Notes: a model not told the origin generated them from the sequence alone. A stretch of DNA of 64,000 nucleotides from Shewanella marina JCM 15074 (GCF_000614975.1 NZ_BALM01000011.1:62001-126000); one strand, 5' to 3'. Positions 29,090 through 39,002 are shown, numbered from the stretch's first letter. Made by a program: numbers and translations.

Positions 29090-29759
29090 TTTGTTTTAAC
29101 CTCTTTTCAAATCTGCCAAGGATAAGCGTAAAGCTATAAGTTAAGATTAAGTAGATAAGGGCACAGGTAAACAGTGGCACCATATCTTCAAATGTTCGGC
29201 TACGGATAATTTCACCTGCACGCATCAAATCAACGCCACCAATAAAGCCGATAACCGCGGTTTCTTTAAGTAACATAATAAATTCGTTACCCAGTGCAGG
29301 CAGAATATTTTTAATCGCCTGCGGCAGAATAATGTGTCTCATACTCTGGTTATGCGATAGGCCTAATGAGCGTGCAGCTTCCATTTGACCTTTATCGACC
29401 GCTTGAATACCTGAACGAATAATTTCAGAAATATAAGCGCCACTATTAATACCAAAAGCGATAATGGCAGCGGTAACTTTATCAATGTCAAATGATGCCA
29501 AAATAACAAAATACAGAATGACTAATTGGATGACGACTGGTGTTCCGCGAATAATACCGACATAAATATCAGCGGGTAACTTGAGATACCATTTACCCGA
29601 TGTTTTACAATATGTGATTATTATGCCGAGTAAGGCACCTAAAATCATTGCGAAAAAAGTGACAATTAAGGTGACTTTTAGACCATTCAAGATCAGTAAG
29701 ATACCGATCATGCCGTCTGCGCCTATTGGTTCAAATAATGATGTATAAATGGCATCCAT
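29082..29759 (-). CDS. polar amino acid ABC transporter permease
   Basis: 225 aa inner-membrane permease of the His/Glu/Gln/Arg family. Seen: helices, the [13 protein letters not shown] segment, and the EAA loop ([34 protein letters not shown]) that contacts the ATPase. Starts 5 bases after the binding-protein stop. Confidence 0.93.
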   Translation of the reverse strand: MDAIYTSLFEPIGADGMIGILLILNGLKVTLIVTFFAMILGALLGIIITYCKTSGKWYLKLPADIYVGIIRGTPVVIQLVILYFVILASFDIDKVTAAIIAFGINSGAYISEIIRSGIQAVDKGQMEAARSLGLSHNQSMRHIILPQAIKNILPALGNEFIMLLKETAVIGFIGGVDLMRAGEIIRSRTFEDMVPLFTCALIYLILTYSFTLILGRFEKRLKQSD

Positions 29760-29764
29760 AATCT

Positions 29765-30487
29765 TTACTTCATGTATTTTGATAATAGTGACTGATATTC
29801 GCCATTGGCTTTCATTTTATTCAAGCTTTGGTTAATGGTGGCAACGAGTTCTGGGTTATCTTTACTCACTGCAAAACCATAATATTCCGTGGTAAAGGTC
29901 ATAGGTACTTGCTTAAGTGTAGGGTTTTTAGCTAAAAAGCTTTGGGCTGGTTCTTTATCAAAAATAACCGCATCAATTTTGCCATTGTTAAGTTCCATCA
30001 CCGCCTCGAAACCGCTATTAAAGGCCGTCACCGCGGGGGTGAGTGACTTTGCCATAATGTCTCCGGTAGAGCCCAATTGCACCCCAATTTTCTTATCTTT
30101 TAAATCGGCTTCAGTGTTAATGGTCGCGTTATTAACTTGCACTAATACGGCTTGAGTTGCTTCGTAATAAGGTTCTGAGAAATCAACATTTGCCTGTCTT
30201 TCAGGAGTGATAGTCATACCTGAGGCAATAAAGTCAATCTTGCCTTTGTTAAGCGCGACGATAAGTGAATCGAAATTCATATTTTCGACTTTTAATGTTT
30301 TGCCTGCATCTTTAGCAATCTGCTTAGCAAGGTCGATATCAAAGCCGATCACGGTTGAGCCATCGGTACCGCCCATATATTCAAATGGAGGGAAGGTCGC
30401 ATTAGTACCAACGACTAAAACATCATTGCTTTGTTGGCAGGCGCTTAAACTAAGAGCAAGTAGAGCAGCTAGAGGTAACTTATTCAT
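29765..30487 (-). CDS. polar amino acid ABC transporter substrate-binding lipoprotein
   Basis: 240 aa. The signal sequence ends in a lipobox LSAC (Cys17), so it is a membrane-anchored SBP. SBP_bac_3 features: VVGTNATFPPFEYMG, GFDIDLAKQIAK, NFDSLIVALNKGKIDFIASGMTITPERQANVDFSEPYY, DKKIGVQLGSTG, and an Asp/Glu clamp. First gene of the three-gene ABC operon. Ligand unassigned (glutamine or similar). Confidence 0.92.
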   Translation of the reverse strand: MNKLPLAALLALSLSACQQSNDVLVVGTNATFPPFEYMGGTDGSTVIGFDIDLAKQIAKDAGKTLKVENMNFDSLIVALNKGKIDFIASGMTITPERQANVDFSEPYYEATQAVLVQVNNATINTEADLKDKKIGVQLGSTGDIMAKSLTPAVTAFNSGFEAVMELNNGKIDAVIFDKEPAQSFLAKNPTLKQVPMTFTTEYYGFAVSKDNPELVATINQSLNKMKANGEYQSLLSKYMK

Positions 30488-30855
30488 ATCATTCTCGATT
30501 TATGATTATTCTTGATTGAATGCACTATAATGCTGAAACTTACTCATGTAAATAATTATTCAAAAAAAGTGAATTATTATTTCAAAATAACATTATCTAT
30601 CGATTTGTTTAGTAGCAGTTTATATAGGTTATTTCGTGAGTTACAGGTATGACTGTATGATGCTTAAGGTTGTTTTTTTAGATAAATATGCTGAATGTGA
30701 CAAATTGTGAAATGGCTAAAATGGACAAATAACAGCCTAAATTAGTCATGATAACAAAATGGAATAATTAAAATTCTCATTATTCATTATTTTTATTTAT
30801 AGGGTGGGCTTACACTGTATCTCTCATTAATTTTACGCAACTAGGTTGCTGCTTT
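30488..30855. other. 368-bp divergent intergenic region (ABC operon / cidA-lrgB)
   Basis: Holds two divergent promoters presumably. An imperfect inverted repeat (AAATAATTATTC, 9 bases, GAATTATTATTT) at about 30550-30582 near the ABC operon start is operator-like. Nothing else recognised. Confidence 0.45.
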
Positions 30856-31287
30856 ATGTCTCCTCTACCTGCTGTTAAATCACGCTCATTTAAGCTGTTA
30901 CAACTATTATTACAAGTCGCTTTTCTCTGTTTATTGGCTTGGTTTACTCATACCATTGCGGTGTATTTAGGGTCTCCTATTCCAGGTGCAGTATTGGGGA
31001 TGACGTTATTACTGATTTTACTCTCTTTTAAAGTGGTTCCTGAAAAAGCGGTCAATCTAGGTGCTTCATGGTTAATTGCAGATCTGTTGCTGTTTTTTAT
31101 TCCATCAGTGGTCGCAGTACTAAAATATGAGCCACTATTTGAAAAATATGGCTTAAACATTATTGCAGTGGTGATTTTAGGATCTTCTATGGTGTTGCTG
31201 GGTACGGGGTTTGTGGTTGATAGAATTTTTAGATTTGAACGCCGCTTAAACCATAGACGTCGTCAGCTTATTTTAGCCACTCGTTAG
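30856..31287 (+). CDS. CidA/LrgA-family holin-like membrane protein
   Basis: 143 aa with four helices and the family core GSPIPGAVLGMTLLLILL and SWLIADLLLFFIPSVVAVLKY. The tail is strongly basic (RRLNHRRRQL). CidA/LrgA proteins modulate murein hydrolase activity or cell lysis. It pairs with the LrgB-type gene 9 bases downstream. Confidence 0.88.
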   Translation: MSPLPAVKSRSFKLLQLLLQVAFLCLLAWFTHTIAVYLGSPIPGAVLGMTLLLILLSFKVVPEKAVNLGASWLIADLLLFFIPSVVAVLKYEPLFEKYGLNIIAVVILGSSMVLLGTGFVVDRIFRFERRLNHRRRQLILATR

Positions 31288-31296
31288 GAATTCATC

Positions 31297-31986
31297 ATGT
31301 CTGCCACTGCATTATCTATTGTTTGTTTAGCGTTAACTCTGTTTTGCTATTATGCCTGTAAGTATCTTTATCTGCGCCACCGAGTGTGGTGGCTAGCGCC
31401 TATTTTTTTAGTGCCGCTGGTTGTTATCGGTATTGTGGCGCTATTTAAAATTGATTTACCTATCTATTTTCAATATACCCATTTGTTAGTGATGTTATTA
31501 GCGCCTGCAACGGTTGCATTCGCACTGCCAATTTATCGTGAACGTGCTCTTATTCAGAAATACCCCATTACCATTTTTTCTGGGGTTGTTGCAGGCTTAT
31601 TTTTGGGTATGTTTTCCTCTTGGTTATTAATCAAATTTATTCCACTGCCAACAGAGCTTGCACATAGCTTTATTGTTCGTTCTATCTCTACTCCATTTGC
31701 CGTTGAAGCAACCACTTCATTTGGTGGTATTCCTGAGCTAACCGCTGTGATGGTGGTGATGACAGGCGTGGTTGGTATTTTGATTTGTGAGCCTATTTTT
31801 AAATTGGCACGTATTAGAACAAGCTTGGGACGTGGTGTTGCTTTAGGGGCATCTGCTCATGGTGCTGGAGCCTCAAAAGCCACTGAATATGGTCGTGAAG
31901 AAGGGGTTGTTGCTAGCCTAACTATGATCTTTGCTGGTGTATCTATGGTATTGGGCGCACCTTTCTTTGCTATTTTTGTCGGATAA
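31297..31986 (+). CDS. LrgB/CidB-family membrane protein
   Basis: 229 aa, about seven helices. Family signature: RSISTPFAVEATTSFGGIPELTAVMVVMTGVVG and RGVALGASAHGAGASKATEYGREEG. AGGAA lies 7 bases before the ATG, directly after the cidA-like stop, so the two are one operon. Confidence 0.9.
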   Translation: MSATALSIVCLALTLFCYYACKYLYLRHRVWWLAPIFLVPLVVIGIVALFKIDLPIYFQYTHLLVMLLAPATVAFALPIYRERALIQKYPITIFSGVVAGLFLGMFSSWLLIKFIPLPTELAHSFIVRSISTPFAVEATTSFGGIPELTAVMVVMTGVVGILICEPIFKLARIRTSLGRGVALGASAHGAGASKATEYGREEGVVASLTMIFAGVSMVLGAPFFAIFVG

Positions 31987-32062
31987 AAATTAAACAAACG
32001 TTTAACATTTGTGTCATATTGATGTTTCACTATTGTGGGAACATTCGATAGAGGACAAAGAT

Positions 32063-33811
32063 ATGTCACAAATATCACGCCGAGATTTTTTAAAAATATC
32101 GGCTCAAGGTGCGGGCGCTGCCGTATTATCATATGGTTTGATGGGGTGCTCTAATAGTAATGAAGAGCATGGAACGGGTCAGTTTATGCATGGGATTGCC
32201 AGTGGTGATCCCACTCATGATGGCATTATTCTGTGGACCAGAGTGACCACTGAGCAAACTGACGCTAAAGTTGCTTGGCAAATCGCAACTGATAGCGGTT
32301 TTAATGACATTGTAAATAGTGGTGATACTGTCACTGATGCCAGCCGCGACTTTACCGTAAAAATTGATGCTCAAGGCCTAAGCTCTGGCATGAATTATTA
32401 TTACCGCTTTAGTAGTGGTGATGCGCAATCTGAATCTGGGATGTTTAAAACTTTGCCGCAAGGTAGTGTGGCGCAAGTAAAGTTAGCCGTGGTGTCATGT
32501 GCTAATTACCCTGCCGGATATTTTAATGTTTACCAATTAGCGGCAAAGCAAGTTGATGCTGATGCGCTGATCCATTTAGGCGATTATATTTATGAATATG
32601 ACCGCCAAGGCTTTGCCAGTGATCAAGCTGAGCAACTTGACCGTCAAGTACTTCCCGCCCATGAACTCCTTTCTTTAGCTGATTACCGCCAGCGTTACAG
32701 TCAATATCGCAGTGATACTGACTTACAGTTATTACACAGTAAATTGGCTTTTATCTCTGTATGGGATGATCATGAAGTGGCGAATGATGCTTGGTTAAAT
32801 GGTGCTGAGAATCATCAAGCTGATGAAGGTGATTTTGATCTGCGTAAAGAGGCAGCACTGCAAGCTTACTTTGAGTGGATGCCGATTAGACCTTGGCGTA
32901 ATGATGAGCATGACGATATTTATCGTAGTTTCAATTTTGGTGATCTCGTCGATCTACATATGTTAGATACTCGTCTTAAAGGGCGTGACCAACAAGTCGA
33001 TTTTAATCAATTTATCGATCCCGCGACAGGTGCTTTTGATGGTGATAATTTTACCCAAGCGATCACGGACAGCAATCGCACTATGTTAGGTCAAACTCAA
33101 ATGCTGTGGTTACAAGGAACCTTGTTGCAAGCTAACGCAACTTGGCAAGTATTAGGGCAACAGGTGTTAATGGGCAAAATGCTCTTACCCGCAGCCATTG
33201 CCACCCAGCAACTCTCTATTAGTCAATACGCAATGTTAGGTGAGTTAGCTCAGTTAGCTGCCCGCGTAGCGGCGGGCGATCCTAGTTTAACCGCAGCAGA
33301 GTTGGCATATTTACAAGCGAATCAACATTTACTTACTGCTGAAGTGTTGGCACTACTACAACTGCCTAATATTCCTTATAACTTAGATGCATGGGACGGT
33401 TATAGTTATGAGCGAGAAGTGATTTTTGGTACGGCTCGTTCACGTCAACAAAACTTAGTGGTGTTAGCAGGAGATACTCATAATGCTTGGGGCAGTAATT
33501 TAGTTGATGTTGATGGCAATGCGGTTGGAGTTGAGTTTGCGACCAGCTCAGTCACATCACCTGGGCTTGAGTATTATCTGCAAATTCCTGAAGCTGAAGT
33601 GCCAGCAACAGAGGCAGGAGTGGTGAGTTTGGTGAAAGATTTACAGTATGCCAATCTGTTTGACCGAGGCTATATGACGGTTACCTTTACCCCTGAAAAG
33701 GCGCAATCAGATTGGTATTTTGTGGATACGATTTTAAACCATGAATACCAAATGTTAACCGATCGCCAGCACAGTATGAGCTGTCAACGAGATAGTTTTA
33801 AATTGAGCTAG
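32063..33811 (+). CDS. phoD: PhoD-family alkaline phosphatase, Tat-exported lipoprotein
   Basis: 582 aa. N-terminus SRRDFLKIS is a twin-arginine signal, and the hydrophobic segment ends in LMGC, a lipobox, so it is likely a Tat-exported lipoprotein. An Ig-like PhoD N-terminal domain (HGIASGDPTHDGIILWTRV) is followed by a metallophosphoesterase domain: SCANYPAGYFNVY, HLGDYIYEY, WDDHEVANDAW, AGDTHNAWGSN. It hydrolyses phosphomono- or diesters outside the cytoplasm. ATG 32063 has GAGGAC 7 bases upstream. Confidence 0.88.
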   Translation: MSQISRRDFLKISAQGAGAAVLSYGLMGCSNSNEEHGTGQFMHGIASGDPTHDGIILWTRVTTEQTDAKVAWQIATDSGFNDIVNSGDTVTDASRDFTVKIDAQGLSSGMNYYYRFSSGDAQSESGMFKTLPQGSVAQVKLAVVSCANYPAGYFNVYQLAAKQVDADALIHLGDYIYEYDRQGFASDQAEQLDRQVLPAHELLSLADYRQRYSQYRSDTDLQLLHSKLAFISVWDDHEVANDAWLNGAENHQADEGDFDLRKEAALQAYFEWMPIRPWRNDEHDDIYRSFNFGDLVDLHMLDTRLKGRDQQVDFNQFIDPATGAFDGDNFTQAITDSNRTMLGQTQMLWLQGTLLQANATWQVLGQQVLMGKMLLPAAIATQQLSISQYAMLGELAQLAARVAAGDPSLTAAELAYLQANQHLLTAEVLALLQLPNIPYNLDAWDGYSYEREVIFGTARSRQQNLVVLAGDTHNAWGSNLVDVDGNAVGVEFATSSVTSPGLEYYLQIPEAEVPATEAGVVSLVKDLQYANLFDRGYMTVTFTPEKAQSDWYFVDTILNHEYQMLTDRQHSMSCQRDSFKLS

Positions 33812-33839
33812 AGATAGTTTAATCGTGGTGATATTACCT

Positions 33840-33867
33840 AAAAAAGCAGAACTTATTTCTGCTTTTT
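33840..33867 (+). terminator. terminator after phoD
   Basis: Stem AAAAGCAGAA / TTCTGCTTTT with a 5-base loop and flanking A and T runs, about 30 bases after the stop. Confidence 0.8.
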
Positions 33868-34041
33868 AGATCAATCACTAAAATAAAACCGAAATCCACA
33901 AGCAAAGTTGTTCATTTTAAGCTAAAATTCGCGCCCAAAATCAGCTGAATACCTAAACAATAAAAATATTCAGTGTTGATCGAGGCCATGGACTTTACCA
34001 CAGCGTACACAAGTTCATTCGAATAAGATGGAGTATCCACT

Positions 34042-34602
34042 ATGTCAGAAAAACACTTTATAACTGCGCAAGCGTTATTAGAAGACTCATTTCGTTTAGC
34101 AGCACAAGTTTATGATAGTGGGTTTAGACCGCAATTCATCGTTGGTATTTGGCGTGGTGGTGCCCCAATCGGTATCGCAGTTCAAGAATTCTTCGATTTC
34201 AAAAAAGTTGAAACTGACCATATTTGTGTACGTACTTCTTCTTACTATGGTATCAACCAGCAAAGCAAAGAAATTAAGGTACATGGCTTACAATATATTA
34301 TTGAAAATGCCAATGCAGCAGACAGCATTCTGATTGTTGATGATGTATTTGATACTGGTCGTAGTGTGCATGCTCTAATGGAAAATCTACGTGAGCAGAT
34401 GCGTTTAAATATGCCACATGATATCCGTATTGCTTGCCCATATTACAAGCCGAAGAATACTGCAGTACCGTTAAAGCCTGAGTATTTTATCCATTCTTCA
34501 GATGAGTGGTTAGTGTTCCCACATGAAGTGTCAGGCTTAACGCCGCAAGAGCTTGCAGAAGGTAAAGGCGATCTGAAAAATATCAGTGAACTATTTATCT
34601 AA
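34042..34602 (+). CDS. purine (hypoxanthine/xanthine) phosphoribosyltransferase family protein
   Basis: 186 aa. PRPP-binding motif ILIVDDVFDTGRSVHAL near 94-110 and IVGIWRGGAPIG near 34-45 mark the type I phosphoribosyltransferase fold. The long C-terminal hood (YFIHSSDEWLVFPHE) fits xanthine/hypoxanthine-type enzymes of COG2236. Purine salvage is likely; the base preference cannot be read from sequence. Confidence 0.85.
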   Translation: MSEKHFITAQALLEDSFRLAAQVYDSGFRPQFIVGIWRGGAPIGIAVQEFFDFKKVETDHICVRTSSYYGINQQSKEIKVHGLQYIIENANAADSILIVDDVFDTGRSVHALMENLREQMRLNMPHDIRIACPYYKPKNTAVPLKPEYFIHSSDEWLVFPHEVSGLTPQELAEGKGDLKNISELFI

Positions 34603-34616
34603 TCGATATTAATTTA

Positions 34617-34652
34617 TAAAAAAACGGCCAATCAATTGATTGGCCGTTTTTT
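34617..34652 (+). terminator. terminator after phosphoribosyltransferase gene
   Basis: Strong near-palindrome: AAAAAAACGGCCAATCAA / TTGATTGGCCGTTTTTTT, serving both the upstream plus-strand gene and the minus-strand M1-like gene. Confidence 0.9.
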
Positions 34653-34659
34653 TATGGCG

Positions 34660-36481
34660 TTATTTATTAAGCTGAGTCTGCCAAAACTGAGTTAGCTCAC
34701 TATTAGCGGGTAACTGCATTATTCGTCGCTGTGCTAATTGACGTAAGCCTTGCTGAACTCGTTGTTGATAACCTTGCGGTAAGCTGCGCCACAGTGTCGG
34801 CGTTGCTTGTAGCTGCTCAAGTTGAGCGGCGATAAGCTGTAATATGGCAAGCTTATCTTCATCTGCATAATTGACAAAAACCGTTTGTAAATAACTGCGG
34901 GTATCCATCTTTTCTGCCATTAGGTTTTTACCTAGTTGCTGCCAAATTTGCTGTCTAATTTGACTGTCTTTAATCTTGTTCAAGCTGCTTTTAATGGTTT
35001 GTAAACTGGCTTGACTAAATAAACTGTAAAAGTGCTCATTATTTGCGGTGGTCGCTAAGATTAAGTTTGGGCATCGGTAGCCAATTAATTGCTTAACCTG
35101 TGTGACAGCGCCTGTTAATGGCAATGTTTGTGTTTGTTGTTTATGTAGCTCGTGCAGACCCTGAGTGTAGCTGGTGAGGGTAACGATACGATTAGCTATT
35201 GCTTGCTGATTTAAGCTGATCACATCCAGTGTCAGTACGCTGACTTTGCCTTGTTCGCATTGCAGTTGATAGCTCAATTGAGTTGGATTTTGTTCTAGTT
35301 TAAAACTTTGATACCAAGAGTTTAAATCCTGTTGGCTAGCCTGTGAAAATGCTTTGATAAGTTGCTTGATCCCTGCCTGTTTAAAGCTGTTGTGTTGTAA
35401 ATACAGGGCTAATCCGGCGCTGAAGTCACTATCTGATAATTTATGCGTTAATGCACTCAATAAGCGTTCTGTTTGTTGGCTAATAAGGTCATTATTGTTA
35501 GCTTCTCCACTGACAATGGTTGCAATATAAGTGGCGATGCCATGGTTAAGCCTTTTGTTTGTGGTTTATCTGCGACTTTGATACCAAACCATTGTTGACT
35601 TAATTGTTGCGCCAGTATCGATGTTAGCTGCGGACTGGTCAGTTGTTCAGGTCTAAGCATCAATGTTGCCGGGGTCATTGGCGTAATATTGATTGGGGCT
35701 GGAGCCACCACAATATTGAGTTGCTGTGCAGGGTAAGGACTGGCAGTAATCAGCGCTATTTTATTGATTAATGAGGTAACGCTTGCTAGCAGCTGGGGTT
35801 TATTAATTGAGTCTTGGCTGAGATTATAGAGTGTGAGTTCAGGTGTTTGCTGTGATGGCTGCGGTGGTTTTATATTCGCTGCAACGAGGACTAATTGACT
35901 GCTGTAAATTTCAGGCGTGGCTGCAAATTGCCATAATCGCGTGGCGCTTGAACTTTGAGTGATGTTCGCTTGAGTATTGCTAATAACTTGCCAATCATTA
36001 GCAACGTTTACTGCCAAGCTAAAGTGGGCTTTGGTGTGCTCAGGATTAAATAATGCAATGGCATGACTTGCACTATTGGCATTAAGTTGATCAACACTTA
36101 ATGAATCGGTCAGTGGATAGTTAATTACCCCCTGTTGGCTGCCATAATTGAGTTGGTAACTTAAGCTAATTTGATTATCACCGCGTTGTAGTAATCGTTT
36201 TGAAAGCTGGATCTGCTGGCCATTATAATTAGGTATAAGGATTGACCATTAATGCGCAGTTTTAGCATTTGGGCATTATTGAGTTGTAGCATTAAGTCTT
36301 GTTTATTGCTGGCTAAATGAAAGTTCACTTGGCCCGATACAGTAAAATGATCAGTTAATAAATTTAGCTGATATTGATAGCTTAATTGCTGCGGTTCCGC
36401 AGTGTTAGCTTGCGCAGTTACACTGCTAACTAATAGCAAAAATACGCCAATAATCCTAAGTTTAGTAAAAATAGTAACCAC
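34660..36481 (-). pseudogene. M1 peptidase-like protein lacking the zinc site, two frameshifts
   Basis: Three minus-strand frames (36161-36481, 35457-36017, 34660-35460) belong to one gene. A C restored in CC near 36238 gives ...GQSLIPNYNGQQIQL..., and a G restored near 35552 gives ...GLTMGIATYIATIVSGE.... The corrected protein is 607 aa with a signal peptide (KLRIIGVFLLLVSSVTAQA), an M1 N-terminal beta domain (YQYQLNL..DHFTVSGQVNFHL) and a C-terminal domain with GLALYLQHNSF and DLNSWYQSF. At the HExxHxWFG position (35595-35609) the residues are QQLSQQWFG, and the Glu of NEGFA is Met (TMGIATY). All zinc ligands and the catalytic Glu are lost, within uninterrupted frame. It is therefore a pseudo-peptidase even if the frameshifts are sequencing errors. 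Confidence 0.75.
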
Positions 36482-36504
36482 TACTGACCCTTTCTATACT
36501 CGTA

Positions 36505-36532
36505 AAAAAAGCCAGTAGTAACTGGCTTTTTG
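36505..36532 (-). terminator. terminator after lpoB
   Basis: Stem AAAAAGCCAGT / ACTGGCTTTTT with an AGTA-type loop, between the M1-like gene and lpoB. Confidence 0.85.
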
Positions 36533-36544
36533 ATCTTGCTTGGA

Positions 36545-37138
36545 TTATAACCCGAAAAACGATTTTTCTTTAGTTTTGCGGATCTCTTTTTCATCAGACC
36601 ATTCAATTAAGCCTGTATTTAAATCCATTAAGCGCATGGTCATTTTGTAGTAAACATCTTTGACATCGCCATTTGATTTTACAATGCTTGATAAATTGCC
36701 ATATAGCATATATTCAGCACCAATTTGGCGGCCAAAATGGATGGCTGTTGATGGGTCAACCATGCCAGAGTTGTTTTGGTAATCAAGTTGTTTGCGTACC
36801 GCATCCACTTTGGTCATATCAATAAAGCGGAATTTGCCAGAACGCAGTAATTTATTACTGATTGAGTCGGTAATTGATTCAGTATCAATGTGCTCAGAGG
36901 TTTTATTTTTGATTTTATCAACAAAAATAATCGGGCGATCATGGGCGGTGAGTGCAACTACTGGTGGGAAAGTCAGCATGCTATCAACCATTTTAGCTGC
37001 AATTTCTTGCAAGTCAGTTGAACCAAAGTTCTCATTTACGGTTTCAACTGCAGTCGCGTTACCATACTCAACCTTCGTTTGACAGCCAGCAAGGCCAACA
37101 GCGAGCGCGAGCATTACAATATATTTTACTTGTTTCAT
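36545..37138 (-). CDS. lpoB: penicillin-binding protein activator LpoB
   Basis: Outer-membrane lipoprotein that activates the peptidoglycan polymerase PBP1b in the family. ATG 37138 (GGAA 6 bases upstream) gives 197 aa; the ATG at 37150 is less likely. Signal sequence ends in LAGC (Cys19). LpoB core: DRPIIFVDKIKNKTSEHIDTESITDSI, FRFIDMTKVDAVRKQLDYQ, GAEYMLYGNLSSIV. Follows the COG3014 lipoprotein gene by 20 bases, probably one operon. Confidence 0.88.
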   Translation of the reverse strand: MKQVKYIVMLALAVGLAGCQTKVEYGNATAVETVNENFGSTDLQEIAAKMVDSMLTFPPVVALTAHDRPIIFVDKIKNKTSEHIDTESITDSISNKLLRSGKFRFIDMTKVDAVRKQLDYQNNSGMVDPSTAIHFGRQIGAEYMLYGNLSSIVKSNGDVKDVYYKMTMRLMDLNTGLIEWSDEKEIRKTKEKSFFGL

Positions 37139-37158
37139 AGTCAGTTCCATATCGGTCG

Positions 37159-38529
37159 TTAAATAATTATTGAATGAAAATAGGTGTAATTACCAGTGTC
37201 AATTGCCCACACTAGTGTTGTATGGCCGGCTTTGACTTGAATTGACTGGGTGCTATGGTTCAGGCTGATAGTGTATTGACCTCCTTTGACATATTGGCGT
37301 GCAATTTGTGCTTGCTTTGGGAGTGTTAACCAGCTGCGTAAATCAGCTTGTTCTGTGACAACATTAAATATTTGAATGGCTAATGATGCCACACTTGCGG
37401 CATTACTTTGGCTATTATCATCTCGTTCAAAAGACTGGTTTAATCTTGATTTTGCATAAACTCGTGCAGCCTGTCTTGCTAATGCTGCGGGTAAATCTTC
37501 TTTTAATGCGGTTATCGCAAGTGCGCCTATATTGGCGATAGGCGCTGTGGTGAGAGGCTGACCTAAGCCGCTAATTGTGGTTGGGGTCACCATTTGGTAA
37601 TTAGGTAAATAACTGGCGATAGAGGCTGTTTGCCAATTGCCATTAATAGTAAACGGTACGGTAATACTTTGTTTGGTAGGCACAAAGCCCTTTTCAACAA
37701 TAAATACCACCGTGCCTTGTGTGCTTGTTGCTGATTTTGCTGTCCCCCAGCGCCGTTTAAAATCACTGTACTGTGGCATATCAAGTTGTTTAGCTAGACG
37801 GACGAGGTCTTGTTGAATATAGCGGTTATCGGGCGCAATTTGCGCGGCTTTACGGTAATCAATAAAGGCATCATTGGGCTGCCCTAACAGTTCATAGAGT
37901 AGTGCCGTGGTGTAATAGCTATAGGCATTAAGGTATGAACTAGTGGTTTTACCCGCTGCCGCAGAGAGTCTATCAACTTCAGCATCTATGGTGCCATTAT
38001 TAATATCACTGACCGCTTTTAATGAGTTCTGATAACGCTGCTGCTCTGTTTGTTGTAATTCATTGGCGCGGCGCACTTCGACTAATGCGGCTTCATAGTT
38101 ATGTTCAAATACAAAGTTAAGCGCTTGATATTGATGTAGCATAATGCGCTCATAGCCGGGGCCTCGATAAGGAATGACATTGTCATTAATCAGTAAGCTT
38201 GAACCTGTCGCCCCTAAATCCGATAAGCTAACCTTGGCTTTATCATCAAAATGCTGATAATCACGAATGGCTTGCTGATAGTAATCTTGACTGGCTTTGA
38301 AGTGGCCCTCTATTTGTGCGACCCGTCCCGCCTCTTGAGCATAAAGTAAGCCGTCATCAGTATTAATTCCTGCAGCCAATTGCTTGGCAATATCAGTGTT
38401 ACTGGCTTGATTGAGTTGATTTTTGATGGGAGCGATATGAGATGGGTAGCTAACAAATACACTACTAAATGCACAAGCACTAAGATTGATGCTGATACCA
38501 ATAATGACTAGATGACGCGACAACTTCAT
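37159..38529 (-). CDS. COG3014-family lipoprotein with TPR-like repeats
   Basis: 456 aa. Signal sequence ending LSAC (Cys19) indicates a lipoprotein. Residues 50-270 contain TPR-like helices (LYAQEAGRVAQIEGHFKASQDYYQQA, ALNFVFEHNYEAALVEVRRANEL, YYTTALLYELLGQPNDAFIDYRKAAQIAPD). The C-terminal part is beta-rich (SITVPFTINGNWQTASIASY). COG3014 genes commonly neighbour lpoB, so a role in envelope or peptidoglycan assembly is plausible but unproven. Confidence 0.8.
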   Translation of the reverse strand: MKLSRHLVIIGISINLSACAFSSVFVSYPSHIAPIKNQLNQASNTDIAKQLAAGINTDDGLLYAQEAGRVAQIEGHFKASQDYYQQAIRDYQHFDDKAKVSLSDLGATGSSLLINDNVIPYRGPGYERIMLHQYQALNFVFEHNYEAALVEVRRANELQQTEQQRYQNSLKAVSDINNGTIDAEVDRLSAAAGKTTSSYLNAYSYYTTALLYELLGQPNDAFIDYRKAAQIAPDNRYIQQDLVRLAKQLDMPQYSDFKRRWGTAKSATSTQGTVVFIVEKGFVPTKQSITVPFTINGNWQTASIASYLPNYQMVTPTTISGLGQPLTTAPIANIGALAITALKEDLPAALARQAARVYAKSRLNQSFERDDNSQSNAASVASLAIQIFNVVTEQADLRSWLTLPKQAQIARQYVKGGQYTISLNHSTQSIQVKAGHTTLVWAIDTGNYTYFHSIII

Positions 38530-38657
38530 TGTTGCTCCTTGATTTAATCATTTAAGTTTTGCATTAGTGATGCTTTGTTGAGTTAGGTTTGCTGACCTCT
38601 ACTCTATTATAATAGGTTATTGCTTATATTCAGGTTCGCTTGGCTAGAACAATATAT

Positions 38658-38976
38658 AATACCAATTTGATTAAAGATGTGAGCTATTCAGAGCTTGTCA
38701 GACTTTTCAGTTCTAGGCGCATTGATACAGTAATGGCTATTCCCTTTCAAATCAATGCAACAACGAAATGGAAAGGTCTGAAAAACTCACTTCGTGCGGG
38801 TTTCAAGGGGCTGTATACTGCGTTGAATATTTTCAAAATAGAATCACTATTCCATTCAAATATCCGCAAGCCACATGGATGTGGTGAATGTCAGTATTGC
38901 AGGAGCAAATACTGACCTTGCCTACAACCCCTTGAACTCCCGCTGAATGTTCACTTTCTTAATCAAGTTGGTATAA
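38658..38976. mobile_element. MITE-like element, about 319 bp
   Basis: Terminal inverted repeats: TAATACCAATTTGATTAA at 38658-38675 and its complement TTAATCAAGTTGGTATAA at 38959-38976, 16 of 18 paired; weaker similarity extends ~45 bases inward. No transposase. A 91-codon frame across it (38640-38915) looks incidental. The right 47 bases recur at 19461-19507 (45 of 47). It fills most of the 525-bp gap between the COG3014 gene and slyX. Confidence 0.65.
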
Positions 38977-39002
38977 CCTGATGATATTTAGCAAATAAGC
39001 GA

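Noticed and set aside
33870-34041. Possible purine riboswitch before the phosphoribosyltransferase gene
   Set aside because: The conserved purine aptamer core was not seen.
38640-38915. 91-codon open frame ending in a Cys-rich ECQYCRSKY stretch
   Set aside because: It lies across the MITE-like element, has no ribosome binding site, and resembles no protein; it is probably incidental to the repeat.
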